This document shows positions 1 to 8,656 of a stretch of DNA of 33,957 nucleotides, piece after piece (the first letter of the stretch is position 1; each line of letters begins with the position of its first letter). The stretch spans positions 1 to 33,957 of the forward strand of contig CAYNSX010000029.1 in assembly GCA_964400165.1 (NCBI GenBank), written 5' to 3'. The notes under the pieces are model-generated. The model was not told the DNA's origin, did no database searches, and saw only the letters and a program-made list of their open reading frames with translations. The translations under genes and the position numbers were made by a program. Source of the stretch: CAYNSX01 sp964400165 (GTDB lineage Bacteria > Armatimonadota > Hebobacteria > CAYNSX01).

Positions 1-681
1 CGACGCGACGCGACCGGTCGGGACGCCGAGCGGCGCGGCGCTGACCACGCCGGCGGCGCGCGGCCGCAACGAATCGGGAACGGATGCGACCGGCGCGGCG
101 CTCGCGACCGCGACGCCGCTGCGCGGGCGCAGCGCGTCGGCGGGAAGCGTCACGCGGCCGAGCGCGGCGTTGCCGGGCACAGCGGCGCCTTCAGCGCCGG
201 CGACGGGCAGCGGCAGCGCCCCGGGGGGCGCGATGACGCCGTGCGCGCCGGCGGGCGGCGGGACAATCGGGTTGGGCGCGACGACCGGCCGGGGCGCGTT
301 GCGAATCTCAATTTCGACGGGGTCGCTCCACTGCTCGACGCCCTTGTAGTCGACGAGGAGCGCGCGGACGGTGTGGATGCCGTCGGTGAAGCGCGCGGTG
401 GTCAGGTTGAAGGTGAACGGCTCGGTGTTGCGGACGCCGAGCGAGCGCGGCAGGTCATCCACATACATCTCAATGAAGTGAATGCCGTAGGGGCTGAAGG
501 CACGGACGCGGACTTGGATGACGCCGCTGACCTCGGCCTTCGCAGCCGGGAAGTAAATCTGAACGAGCGGGGCGTTGGCTTCTTCGGCCCCGCGGGACGG
601 CCACCCGAAGACCAGGGCGACGCCGAGCAGCGCCGTCAGCCACTTGGTCCCCCGGCCCGTTCGCAGGCACAGACGCTTCAT
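1..681 (-). CDS. Exported protein with bacterial Ig-like domain (3' end beyond window)
   Basis: The frame is open from an ATG at 681 to the left window edge (227 codons), so the C-terminus is missing. The start has a strong ribosome site (AGGAGGG) about seven bases upstream. Residues 1-32 look like a signal peptide: basic start, then a hydrophobic run (LTALLGVALVFGW) and a small-residue cleavage zone. Residues about 38-127 resemble the bacterial Ig-like fold that follows signal peptides in many surface proteins (pattern 'V.G.I.V.A...D..GI..VE.YVD' and 'F.DG.HTV.A...D'). After residue 128 the chain becomes a low-complexity Ala/Pro/Val linker. A similar Ig-like module precedes the SLH repeats of the protein at 22457-23413, so this may also be a cell-surface protein, but its C-terminal anchor is not visible. 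No enzymatic role can be assigned. Confidence 0.75.
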   Translation of the reverse strand, partial: MKRLCLRTGRGTKWLTALLGVALVFGWPSRGAEEANAPLVQIYFPAAKAEVSGVIQVRVRAFSPYGIHFIEMYVDDLPRSLGVRNTEPFTFNLTTARFTDGIHTVRALLVDYKGVEQWSDPVEIEIRNAPRPVVAPNPIVPPPAGAHGVIAPPGALPLPVAGAEGAAVPGNAALGRVTLPADALRPRSGVAVASAAPVASVPDSLRPRAAGVVSAAPLGVPTGRVAS

Positions 682-755
682 TGGGCCCTCCTCGTGAGTA
701 GGCCTCGCAGGGGTGACTTCGCCGCTCCGCTGGTGGAACCCTTCCGCTGCCGAGC

Positions 756-785
756 AGCCTAGCAAGCGGCCTGGACGGGTGTCAA
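756..785 (-). promoter_or_regulatory. Candidate sigma-70 promoter for the Ig-like protein gene
   Basis: On the minus strand there is a perfect TTGACA (785-780), an 18-base spacer and TAGGCT (761-756). It would give a leader of roughly 70 bases before the ATG at 681. The -10 box matches the consensus at only three positions, so the call rests mainly on the -35 box and the location. Confidence 0.4.
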
Positions 786-828
786 TTCGGGGGCGCACGG
801 GGTTCTTCCCCGGTTCAGGGCGAAGCAA

Positions 829-2346
829 TCAGCGGGGCGCGGGCGAGCCCTCGGCGCGGGACGGGATCGGGAGCTCGAACTCCTCCAGAACATCGTCCGG
901 CACAAGCACGCGAAGGTCTTCCGGTAGCGCACGCACGATGTCGTACATAGAACGCCAACTCAAGGGAATTTCCGGCACCCACCACTCGTCGGAAGCGAAA
1001 AGCACGATGTCCCCATGCGTCTTCCATTGGAGCCCACGCGACCGACCAGCAAGCGCGTCTAGTGCGCCCTGCAGGTTTGCGCCATACCATCCGTTCGGGA
1101 GATTGAGGCTGCTTCCAGACTTCACGCCCCGCCGCGAGAACGCGAACACCGAGCGGCCGCTCCAATCGCTCAATTGCTTGAGGTAATCGAACTGCGTCAC
1201 GCGGGTCTTGGATGTGGAAAGGACTTCGTACGGCTCCACGCCCGGCCATGGTGTGTCGGGTTCGGACTCGAGGTCATCGGGCGCCGACCAGCCGTCACGC
1301 CAGGCCTTTCGGGCATAGTCAAAAGTTTTGGTCAAGTGGTCTCCAGACAGCGGCGAGGTCGTGCCAAACCACCCTCCTCCTTCTGTCTCAACAACCACAA
1401 CCAAGCGATGGGTGTAAAACGCCCCGCCGTCCCTATTGATGAGCACACCCACCTTCTGCATTTTGGACAGCGCGTCTTCGAGACCCGGAGTCCCGTGAAA
1501 TTGACGGTCGACAAACTGAAATGCCAGCTCTCGCAATTCACTGGACAGTTGTAGTGCGGGGATCCACACCATTCGCTCCCCGCCGAACAGGCGCGATTGC
1601 TGTTCCTCGGTGAGGCGATCGAACACTGCAGGCCCAAGCGTGCTCGGGCCTTGTTTCTCGCCTGCTAAATCGAATTGACCGCGTGCCCAGGGCTCTTCGG
1701 CCAGAATCTTCTCGGCGGCCTTGGGATCGCTCTTCGCCAGTCGGGCAAGCGTGTCGAACTTGTGCCTGAAGTACTGTTCCTCCCAGGCTGCGACGGTTGA
1801 ACCTCCTGACGGAGCGGTCAGCCAATAGACCGGGGCTGGGTCCGGCGTCTGCGGCGTGCTCAAAAACCGGTGCTGTTCCCACCGCCACTTGGCGCCTTCA
1901 GCGGACAGGAGTGCCGCCATCGCTCCCATCACTTTGCGCAGCGAATCGTCCTTCAGAATGGCTGTAACGAGCATGCCTTGGGCAGCCTGGTTGCCGGCGA
2001 CCGCCCGCGCGACGGTCTCGTCATGCTCGGCCAGCCGGACAAACCATTCCGGAACCTTGGCCGTCGGCGCCGGTGCGTCGGTCCGGAAACCCACGCCTGT
2101 CTTTTCACCAAGCACGTGAAGGAACTCGTGCAACGGCAGATCCGCAAATTCCCCGCTAACCGATTGGTCGAGGCGCGGGTCCTCATACCCGACGGCGGAG
2201 TCGACGGACGAACTCTGGCCAGCGGCTTCCCCGCGTGCGGCAGCAGGCCGGGTCTCGGGCACAGTCCCAATCACTGCAGTTCCAAGAGACCCGGCGCACA
2301 GACTCAATCCGATACCAAAGGTTCGAACAAAAATACCCGCGGTCAT
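829..2346 (-). CDS. Exported protein of unknown function with two STN-like segments
   Basis: A 505-residue protein whose ATG at 2346 is preceded by AAGGAGG about ten bases upstream. Residues 1-35 form a plausible signal peptide (GIGLSLCAGSLGTAVIG core). I do not recognise a named family. Two stretches look like the STN/secretin N0 fold: one near residue 60 (FADLPLHEFLHVLGEKTGVG) and one near residues 390-460 (FDYLKQLSDWSGRSVFAF, then LQGALDALAGRSRGLQW and IVLFAS). In known proteins such segments contact partners at the outer membrane. Here the fold is an inference from pattern only. It lies 25 bp downstream of another exported unknown and is probably co-transcribed with it. Base composition is less GC-rich than in neighbouring genes such as copA, which may indicate different ancestry. 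Confidence 0.7.
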   Translation of the reverse strand: MTAGIFVRTFGIGLSLCAGSLGTAVIGTVPETRPAAARGEAAGQSSSVDSAVGYEDPRLDQSVSGEFADLPLHEFLHVLGEKTGVGFRTDAPAPTAKVPEWFVRLAEHDETVARAVAGNQAAQGMLVTAILKDDSLRKVMGAMAALLSAEGAKWRWEQHRFLSTPQTPDPAPVYWLTAPSGGSTVAAWEEQYFRHKFDTLARLAKSDPKAAEKILAEEPWARGQFDLAGEKQGPSTLGPAVFDRLTEEQQSRLFGGERMVWIPALQLSSELRELAFQFVDRQFHGTPGLEDALSKMQKVGVLINRDGGAFYTHRLVVVVETEGGGWFGTTSPLSGDHLTKTFDYARKAWRDGWSAPDDLESEPDTPWPGVEPYEVLSTSKTRVTQFDYLKQLSDWSGRSVFAFSRRGVKSGSSLNLPNGWYGANLQGALDALAGRSRGLQWKTHGDIVLFASDEWWVPEIPLSWRSMYDIVRALPEDLRVLVPDDVLEEFELPIPSRAEGSPAPR

Positions 2347-2371
2347 TGGATGCGTTCCTCCTTCGACCCGG

Positions 2372-3019
2372 TTAGAGGCAGGTCATATCGAACCCCCGCG
2401 ACTCGGCCGGGTCCCACTTCAGTGTGCCCCAGTTTCCTCCAGAATTTGGTTTCGTGCGAACAAGCAAGATAAAGCTGGCAGTGTAGCGATACCCCGTGTC
2501 AAGCGGCACATCGGGAATGGAAACCGAAGTCGGGGCTGGATTCGACGGGTAGGCGAAGAACTGACTGTCCCAGGTGTTGCCTTCAGTTGAAGGATCGTAG
2601 TTGCTGTCCGCCACGGTCCATCCAATGCTGGGTTCTTTGGGCGGACCTTGGGATAACGGATCGCAGCCATCGAGAAGGTCTCCGCGCGTGTTGGTAATCC
2701 AGGCCCACGACTCCACAGTCATTACAAGCGACGGGCCTGAATACCAGCGAACCTGCGTGTAAGTCTCACTGAATCCTTCGGGAGCCTCGCCATCTTCGTA
2801 CATTCCGTCTTCCTGGGGGTTATCCATCTGGCCTTGAATGTACAGCTGCATCGTAGTGGAACCCCAGGTGATTTGAGTGGATTCCCATGGGGTGGCTTGA
2901 GCGACGAGTGACACTCCATTCAGTCCCGAGAACAAGGCGAGGACAACACCACACCGCACGAATATGACTCTAACTAGCCGCGCCCCCCCCCCGATGGTTA
3001 GCTGCTGGTTCGAAGACAT
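2372..3019 (-). CDS. Small exported protein of unknown function, G10 tract at N-terminus
   Basis: A 215-residue frame with a hydrophobic signal-like segment at residues 16-42 (VRVIFVRCGVVLALFSGLNG) and a mature part rich in Trp, Tyr, Asp and Pro. No family recognised. The start is uncertain. The in-frame ATG at 3019 has no clear ribosome site. A second ATG at 3032 follows a strong GGGGAGGT but is one base out of frame, and a run of ten G (coding strand) lies between them and the signal peptide. With nine G the well-primed ATG would read directly into this frame. The gene may therefore be phase-variable, or the tract may be miscounted in the assembly. It heads a likely two-gene unit with the 829-2346 gene. 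Confidence 0.65.
   Translation of the reverse strand: MSSNQQLTIGGGARLVRVIFVRCGVVLALFSGLNGVSLVAQATPWESTQITWGSTTMQLYIQGQMDNPQEDGMYEDGEAPEGFSETYTQVRWYSGPSLVMTVESWAWITNTRGDLLDGCDPLSQGPPKEPSIGWTVADSNYDPSTEGNTWDSQFFAYPSNPAPTSVSIPDVPLDTGYRYTASFILLVRTKPNSGGNWGTLKWDPAESRGFDMTCL
2983..2992 (-). repeat. G10 homopolymer in the 5' coding region
   Basis: Ten consecutive C on the plus strand (G on the coding strand) fall at codons 9-13 of the 3019 frame. Losing one base would join the strongly primed ATG at 3032 to the main frame. With ten, the 3032 frame runs into TAG just after the tract. Confidence 0.85.
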
Positions 3020-3106
3020 CTCGCAGATTCATCCTGGCACCTCCCCTGGTGTTTCAGCAGACTTTGCCCGGACTGCTCGACTCTCCGTGCTTCCTGCTTG
3101 GCGCGA

Positions 3107-3135
3107 ATGGTCTGCCTGCTGCAAGGACTTGTCAA
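3107..3135 (-). promoter_or_regulatory. Candidate promoter for the 3019/2346 gene pair
   Basis: On the minus strand there is a perfect TTGACA (3135-3130), a 17-base spacer and GACCAT (3112-3107). The expected start of transcription lies roughly 80 bases upstream of the gene. The -10 box is weak. Confidence 0.4.
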
Positions 3136-3172
3136 GGAGTTCTCCACAGCCCTTTTCCATCAATGAATTGGA

Positions 3173-3211
3173 TCAACGGATTAGTTGCTGACGTCAACCT
3201 CAGTCCGTTGA
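3173..3211 (-). other. Stem-loop overlapping the copA stop codon
   Basis: TCAACGGA at 3173-3180 pairs perfectly with TCCGTTGA at 3204-3211. A nested GTTG/CAAC pair sits in the loop, and the copA stop at 3200-3202 is inside the structure. No U-run follows on the minus strand, so this is not a standard rho-independent terminator. It could protect the mRNA 3' end. Confidence 0.4.
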
Positions 3212-5398
3212 GAGGCGAATTCCTCGCAACCGCAGGGAATTCCCCACCACGGTGACGGAGGAGAGGGCCATGGCGGCGGCGGCGAGCATCGGGTCGAGGC
3301 GGCCGGTGGTGGCGAGCGGGATGAGGACGATGTTGTAGATGAAGGCCCAGAAGAGGTTTTGCCGGATGACGCGTACGGTGGCGCGGGCGAGGCGGACGGC
3401 GGCAGGGACGAGGGTGAGGTCGCTGCCGATGAGGGTGATGCCGGCGGCTTCCATCGCCACCTGGGTGCCGCTGCCGATGGCGATGCCGAGGTCGGCCTGG
3501 GCGAGGGCGGGGCCGTCATTGATGCCGTCGCCGACCATGGCGACGCGCAAGCCTTCTCCTTGCAGACGGGCGATGCCGGCGACTTTGTCGGCGGGGAGCA
3601 TCTCGGCTTCGACGCGGGTGATGCCGACGCGGGCGGCGACGGCCTGGGCGGTGGCGCGGCGGTCGCCGCTGAACATGATGGGCTCGAGGCCGAGGGCGCG
3701 CAGTTGCGCGACGGCGGCGGGGGCTTCGGGGCGCGGCGGGTCGGCGAGGCCGAAGAGCGCGGCGGGCACGCCGTCAAGCAGGAGTACGACGGGCGTCTGT
3801 CCCTGCTGCGCCAGCGCGTCGGCGCGGGCGGCCCAGGGGTCGCCGGCGGGGCGGTCGCGCAGCAACGCGGGCGAGCCGACCGTGACCGCCCGTCCAACGA
3901 CGCGAGCAGAAACGCTGACGCCGGTGTGCGTAACGAAGTCTTGCGGCGCGGGCAGGGCGAGGCCGCGCGTCTGCGCAGCGCGCACCAGCGCGCGGGCGAG
4001 CGGATGTTCGGACGGCGACTCGGCGGCGGCGGCCCAGCGGAGCGCGTCGCCGGGGGCCAGCGCGTCGCTGATGATGTCGGTGACTTCGGGGCGGCCTTGA
4101 GTGACGGTGCCGGTCTTGTCGAGGACGACGGCGTCGAGGCGGCGCATCTGCTCCAGGACCGCGGCGCTGCGAATCAAGATGCCGGCGGCGGCGCCGCGGG
4201 CGACGCCCATCGTCAGCGCCGTCGGCGTGGCGAGGCCGAGCGCGCACGGGCAGGCGACGATGAGAACCGCGACGGCGGCGATGACGGCGGTCTGCACGGA
4301 ACCGCGTGCCATCCAGACTCCGAGCGTGCCCAGCGCGATGAGCAGGACGGCGGGGACGAACCAGGCGGCGACTTGGTCGGCGAGGCGCTGCAGGGGGGCC
4401 TTGCTGGCCTGGGCTTCGGCGACGAGGCGGGCAATCTGGGACAGGGTGCTGTCGGCGCCGACGCGGCGGGCTTCGATGCGCAAGGCGCCGGCGTGATTGA
4501 CGGTGCCGCCGATGACTTCATCGCCGGGGGCCTTGTCGACGGGGACGCTTTCGCCGGTGAGCATCGACTCGTCGACGGCAGAGCGGCCGTCGCGGATGAT
4601 GCCGTCGGCGGGGATGCGCTCGCCCGGGCGGACGAGCAATTCGTCGCCCGCGGCGACCGCAGAGACAGGCACTTCCTCTTCGGCGCCGTCGCGCAGACGG
4701 CGCGCCATCGGGGGCTGCAAGGCGAGGAGCGCGCGCATGGCATCGGTCATCCGATAGCGGGCGCGGGCTTCGAGAAAGCGGCCGAGCAGGACAAGCGTGA
4801 TGATGACGGCGGCGGTATCGAAGTAGAGCGCCCGCGCGTCGGGCGGGAGCCACTCGGGGGCGAGGACGACGACGGCACTGTACGCGAACGCGGCGGTGGT
4901 GCCGACCGCGATGAGGGTGTCCATGTCGGCGGTGCGGTGGCGTGCCTGGCGGACAGCGCCGGCGAGGAACGGCCAGCCGCACCAGAATTGCACCGGCGTC
5001 GCGAGGAGCAGGCCAAGCCAGGCGCTGACTTGGTGGTTCCAGGGGAGCGGCCAGGCGAAGAGGTGCGCCAGATGCAGGGCGACGATGGGAACGGTGAGCG
5101 CGGCGGCGAGGACCAGGCGGCGCTGCAGGAGGCGCGCTTCGGCGGCAATGCGGGCGCCCGGGTCGGCGGCGCCGGCGCCGGGGGCGTGGACGCCCGCGAC
5201 CGAATAGCCGGTGCGCTCGACGGCGGCGCGCAGGGTGTCGTCGGCGACGCCATTGCCGAGGCGGACGAGGGCGCGGCCGGCGGCGAGATGCACGCTGGCA
5301 TCTTCGACGCCGGCAACGGACCGCAGGCCGCGTTCGACGCGGGCAACGCAGGAAGCGCAGTGCATACCGTCGATGTCGAGTTCACGCAGGCGGGACAT
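3200..5398 (-). CDS. copA: Cu+-exporting P1B-type ATPase CopA
   Basis: Pumps Cu+ out of the cytoplasm across the inner membrane using ATP. The 732-residue chain has one N-terminal heavy-metal domain (GMHCASC, residues 11-17), membrane helices from about 95, the actuator loop TGES (281-284), the intramembrane CPC metal site (383-385), the phosphorylation site DKTGT (427-431), the SEHP nucleotide-domain motif (463-466) and the hinge GDGINDGP (623-630). YN (688-689) and MALSS (710-714) in the last two helices are the signature of the Cu+-specific 1B-1 group. Length and order are normal for the family. It stands alone: no CsoR/CueR regulator or copper chaperone is adjacent. Upstream of the ATG there is no Shine-Dalgarno but a pyrimidine tract made of three GAGGAAAA octamers (plus strand), so initiation may be unusual. 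Confidence 0.95.
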   Translation of the reverse strand: MSRLRELDIDGMHCASCVARVERGLRSVAGVEDASVHLAAGRALVRLGNGVADDTLRAAVERTGYSVAGVHAPGAGAADPGARIAAEARLLQRRLVLAAALTVPIVALHLAHLFAWPLPWNHQVSAWLGLLLATPVQFWCGWPFLAGAVRQARHRTADMDTLIAVGTTAAFAYSAVVVLAPEWLPPDARALYFDTAAVIITLVLLGRFLEARARYRMTDAMRALLALQPPMARRLRDGAEEEVPVSAVAAGDELLVRPGERIPADGIIRDGRSAVDESMLTGESVPVDKAPGDEVIGGTVNHAGALRIEARRVGADSTLSQIARLVAEAQASKAPLQRLADQVAAWFVPAVLLIALGTLGVWMARGSVQTAVIAAVAVLIVACPCALGLATPTALTMGVARGAAAGILIRSAAVLEQMRRLDAVVLDKTGTVTQGRPEVTDIISDALAPGDALRWAAAAESPSEHPLARALVRAAQTRGLALPAPQDFVTHTGVSVSARVVGRAVTVGSPALLRDRPAGDPWAARADALAQQGQTPVVLLLDGVPAALFGLADPPRPEAPAAVAQLRALGLEPIMFSGDRRATAQAVAARVGITRVEAEMLPADKVAGIARLQGEGLRVAMVGDGINDGPALAQADLGIAIGSGTQVAMEAAGITLIGSDLTLVPAAVRLARATVRVIRQNLFWAFIYNIVLIPLATTGRLDPMLAAAAMALSSVTVVGNSLRLRGIRLSTD

Positions 5399-5711
5399 TG
5401 GACTACAGGATAAGAGGAAAAGAGGAAAAGAGGAAAAGCGGGGCGGACAGTTCCACTCCCAACTCCCTTCCTCTGATCGCCCTCACCCGGCCTTCGGCCC
5501 CCCTCTCCCGATTGGTAGAGGGACAACGCATCGTCCCCGGCGCCCGCTCGGTGAAGCGATTGGGCGCACCAAGCAGAGAGCCCCGGGTGGGGGCCGGACT
5601 CCCTCACCCCCGCTGCGCCCCTCGACTTCGCTCGGGGCAAGCGCACCCCTCTCCCTGACAGGGAGTGGGGACTACAAGCGCCGCCGGCGCGTCGCGTCAG
5701 CGCAGCGGCTT
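5399..5711. repeat. Intergenic block of dispersed palindromic repeats (copA to SLH gene)
   Basis: The gap holds no convincing gene. It contains the octamer repeat and two copies of the window's dispersed palindromic family. One is at about 5480-5535 (CTCACCCGGCC...CCCTCTCCC, then TAGAGGGACAACGCATC). The second is at about 5600-5672 (CCTCACCCCCGCTGCGCCCC...CCCCTCTCCCTGACAGGGAG). The GAGGGACAACGCATC flank recurs at 22283-22297 and 22413-22427, tying this block to the repeats around the second SLH gene. Confidence 0.7.
5414..5437 (+). repeat. Octamer tandem repeat (GAGGAAAA)x3 next to copA start
   Basis: Three perfect tandem copies of GAGGAAAA begin 16 bases upstream of the copA ATG. On the copA strand this is a pure pyrimidine tract. 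Such repeats change length by slippage and here could alter promoter spacing or the mRNA leader. Confidence 0.8.
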
Positions 5712-5745
5712 AGCAAAAGAAGAGGGCCCCCGGATGGGGGCCCTC
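5712..5745 (-). terminator. Rho-independent terminator of the 960-residue SLH gene
   Basis: A perfect 10-bp GC stem (GAGGGCCCCC at 5722-5731, GGGGGCCCTC at 5736-5745, loop GGAT) is followed on the minus strand by TTCTTTTG. It lies 28 bases past the stop of the gene ending at 5774. Confidence 0.85.
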
Positions 5746-5773
5746 ACAACACAGTCCGTGGGCGCAGTGCCCG

Positions 5774-8656
5774 TTAGAAGGCCACGACCGGGAACGGCAA
5801 CTGGTCGCTCTCGTCACCGGTGGTGCGGATGAGCATGACGGACATCGCTGCGCGGTCGACCAAAGCGGTCGGCCGGTAGGTGCCGTCACCAAACCCGCTG
5901 GTGATGAGGTGGGCCTTGATGTACTCGATCTCCTTGTAGAAGGTCGCGACACAACCGACATCGGGGAACGACTCGGAGCCACAGATGGGCGGCACGAAAG
6001 CCGCCAATGTGGGCGCCTCGTTGTCACCGAAGTCCTTGGCCTTGGCCATGAAGACGGCCATGGCGTTGCGGCGCAGCAGGAGGGTCGGTCCGTAGGTCGT
6101 TGCAGTCGTGCCCGCGGCGACGCTGTTGGCTATCAAGTAATAGATGTGCTTGTACGCGAAGTACGCGCAGGGCACATCCGAGAAGGTAGCCGGAGGCACA
6201 CCAGGCGTCACACAGGCCGGCGGGACAAACGCGGTGAAGTCGGTCTGGTCGCCCACCTTGTTGTAGGAGACGACGCGGGCAGTGAAGACCGACATCGACG
6301 CGCGGTTCACCAGGTCGCCGGGGTGGTAGGAGCCATCCGGGAACCCGGCGGAGATGCCGGCGCGCTTGCAGGCATTGATGAACAGGAACGCGAAGTGGAG
6401 GCAGTCGACATCCGTAAAGAGCATGTTGTCGACATCCACGGCCAGCGAGCCGAAGCCGCTCAAGGCACTGGCGTCCACTGCTTCGCCGTCGAGGGAGTGC
6501 AGGCCCTCGGTGGCGGCGCAGGCGGCGGGGATGAGCGCCGGCGTCGTGTTGTTACGGCTGGAACGCCAGGTGCCGTTGTAGGTGCCCGCACCCGGGCCAC
6601 CGGAGAGCAGCAGTTCTCGCACGCCGTCACGACCGATGTAGACGGCCTCTTCAGGAGTCTGGACCGGGTCGAAGCCGAGCGGGAAGTCGCCCAGCGCCAC
6701 CAGCACATCGGCATTGAGGCCGACATACGCGGTCGACGTGTCATCCACGATCGGAACCGGCGGAGTCCCTGACGGGTCGGTGACGGTGACGGTGGCGGGA
6801 ACCGGAACATCCGGTTCGTACAGAATGACGGTGAAACGCGAGGAGCCGTATTCCGTCACGCCGACCGCGATTTTCTGCGAGGTCGGGGTTGGGCCGGTGA
6901 ACTGGGTGTTGATGTCCAAGAGCCCCTGTGACGGGAGGTCGTGCTCGTAGTCCGCGCGAGTGAAGGTCTCGAGAATACCACTGGCAGGACTGGAGAAGCG
7001 CTTGTTCTCGTCCGACGGGGTGTCGACGCCGTCAAAGAGCGAGTTGCTGGTGACCTGGCCGCTGTTGAAGGCGGCGTCTTCCAGCGACCCGGCGACGATG
7101 CGCGCGGTGGCGCTGACCAGCGACGAGTCGACGTGGTCGACAGCGCCGTCGAAGTTGTTGGCACTGGCGCCATCAATTTGCTCGGCCCGCAGAATGTAGA
7201 GCCGTTCGCCGCTCAACGGGAAAACGGCCGGGGCGCTGCGCGCGGCGATGGACCAGTCGGGTTCCGTCAACGAGTCGCCACCGAAGTCGAGCGACACCGG
7301 CCAAAGGACCGCGTTCACCGTGACCCCGAAGTCAATGCCGGTGCAGGAGATGCGGGACAACCGGCTGGTCTGCGGGTCCGTGGCCAGAGTACGGCGGGTG
7401 CCGACCACATAGGCGCGGCTGCCCGTGCCGGGAAGGGCGGCATCGTCACCGGAGGCGACGAGGACATTGTGGCCTTCCCCGGTTCGGCCGAAAGTGAAGG
7501 TCGAGAAGAAGTGGAACGCCGACCCGGGCTGGGTGGTGTCCCAGTCCAGTGTCATAAAGCCGGCGTCCGTGGATGCTCCCGCCATGACGCGGGCGCCCAG
7601 GGTGACCGTGGCGTACGAGCCGTCGACGAAGTCCGTGTTTTCGTCCACGGACAGACTTTGCACGGCGCGCTCGGTGCCGCTGAACGAGTTGAAGGTGTTG
7701 TTGGAGGGGTCGTCCACGCCCGCCGTAATCACGCCATCCGTGCGGAACTGAATCAGGCCGGGGCTGCGGTCGTCGCCGTCGCCGAAACGGTTGACATCAG
7801 AAGCACCGACGAGGACGAAGGCGTCACTGTTGGTGCATTCACAGTCGGCATAGCCCGGCTGAAAGCCGATCGCCAGCGTGCCGCTGTTGTCGGCGACATT
7901 GCCGGTGGTGATGTAGGCATTGCCCCAGACCTGCGAGCCGTCGGAAGTGTCAACCGCCACGATGTTCATTTGCGCGGCGCCCGACACATAGTCCTCGGCC
8001 CCAGGGCCGGCCGGGGGGTTGTCAATCGCCAGCGACGAGACGGTCTGGCCGACGATGAACAACTGCAGCCCGTCGTCCTGGATGCAGGAGCCGTACGGCA
8101 TCTCGCGGCTGAAGCCGCCGAACGCCGGATAACTGACGGCACCCGCCCAGCCGGCGGCAAGGGCGCCGGTGGCGACAACATAGGCGATGGCCGAGGTCTG
8201 CTGCGACACATTCACGCCGACGACATTCTCGGACGCGAAGGCCACATAGACCGTGGAACTGTCGGGCGAGAACTCGAGACTGCGAGCGTTGTCCTCGAAC
8301 CCGACCGCCGGGCCGTCAAAGAGATTGGTCCAGAGCGGCGCGCCGCCGAGGGCGGCGTCAAACGCCACAACGAGCAAGTCGTTGGAGCCGAAAGCGGCGT
8401 CGAAGCGGTCACCAATGGCGACGACCGTGCTGCCGTCCGGGCTGATGCCCACCGCGCGGACGAAATCGTCCGAGGTGAGCGATTCGTCCCAGACCGCCGA
8501 AGTGGTGGAGCCGGCGCCCGCAATCAGTTCGATACTGGTGTGCGTGCCGCCATGCGTCGCGGACCCAGGCGTAATCAGGAGCACGCCAAGGGCTGCGAGC
8601 AGCGTCGCGCCCGCCACAAAGAGGCGGGGCATCGCATTCTTCCCTCTGCTACGCAT
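5774..8656 (-). CDS. Secreted beta-propeller-like protein with three C-terminal SLH repeats
   Basis: A 960-residue surface protein. The ATG at 8656 is chosen because GAGGAGGT lies at proper spacing. Residues 1-33 form a signal peptide (LFVAGATLLAALGVLLI core). The N-terminal two-thirds contain propeller-like strands such as VRAVGISPDGSTVVAIG and ARSLEFSPDSSTVYVAF, typical of WD40/YVTN-like secreted proteins, followed by a possible beta-sandwich near residues 640-740. From about 746 to the end come three degenerate SLH repeats, recognised by FTDV/FSDV/FPDV, AGFPDGSY/SGFGDGTYRP and MSVF/MAVF. SLH domains anchor proteins to the cell envelope. Each repeat carries Cys in its linker (PPACV, PPICGSE) and after FxDV, as in the second SLH protein at 22457. 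It ends in a good terminator and seems monocistronic. Confidence 0.85.
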   Translation of the reverse strand: MRSRGKNAMPRLFVAGATLLAALGVLLITPGSATHGGTHTSIELIAGAGSTTSAVWDESLTSDDFVRAVGISPDGSTVVAIGDRFDAAFGSNDLLVVAFDAALGGAPLWTNLFDGPAVGFEDNARSLEFSPDSSTVYVAFASENVVGVNVSQQTSAIAYVVATGALAAGWAGAVSYPAFGGFSREMPYGSCIQDDGLQLFIVGQTVSSLAIDNPPAGPGAEDYVSGAAQMNIVAVDTSDGSQVWGNAYITTGNVADNSGTLAIGFQPGYADCECTNSDAFVLVGASDVNRFGDGDDRSPGLIQFRTDGVITAGVDDPSNNTFNSFSGTERAVQSLSVDENTDFVDGSYATVTLGARVMAGASTDAGFMTLDWDTTQPGSAFHFFSTFTFGRTGEGHNVLVASGDDAALPGTGSRAYVVGTRRTLATDPQTSRLSRISCTGIDFGVTVNAVLWPVSLDFGGDSLTEPDWSIAARSAPAVFPLSGERLYILRAEQIDGASANNFDGAVDHVDSSLVSATARIVAGSLEDAAFNSGQVTSNSLFDGVDTPSDENKRFSSPASGILETFTRADYEHDLPSQGLLDINTQFTGPTPTSQKIAVGVTEYGSSRFTVILYEPDVPVPATVTVTDPSGTPPVPIVDDTSTAYVGLNADVLVALGDFPLGFDPVQTPEEAVYIGRDGVRELLLSGGPGAGTYNGTWRSSRNNTTPALIPAACAATEGLHSLDGEAVDASALSGFGSLAVDVDNMLFTDVDCLHFAFLFINACKRAGISAGFPDGSYHPGDLVNRASMSVFTARVVSYNKVGDQTDFTAFVPPACVTPGVPPATFSDVPCAYFAYKHIYYLIANSVAAGTTATTYGPTLLLRRNAMAVFMAKAKDFGDNEAPTLAAFVPPICGSESFPDVGCVATFYKEIEYIKAHLITSGFGDGTYRPTALVDRAAMSVMLIRTTGDESDQLPFPVVAF

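Noticed and set aside
3359..5413. A 684-codon plus-strand frame opposite copA
   Set aside because: Same antisense effect; copA has every P1B ATPase motif in order.
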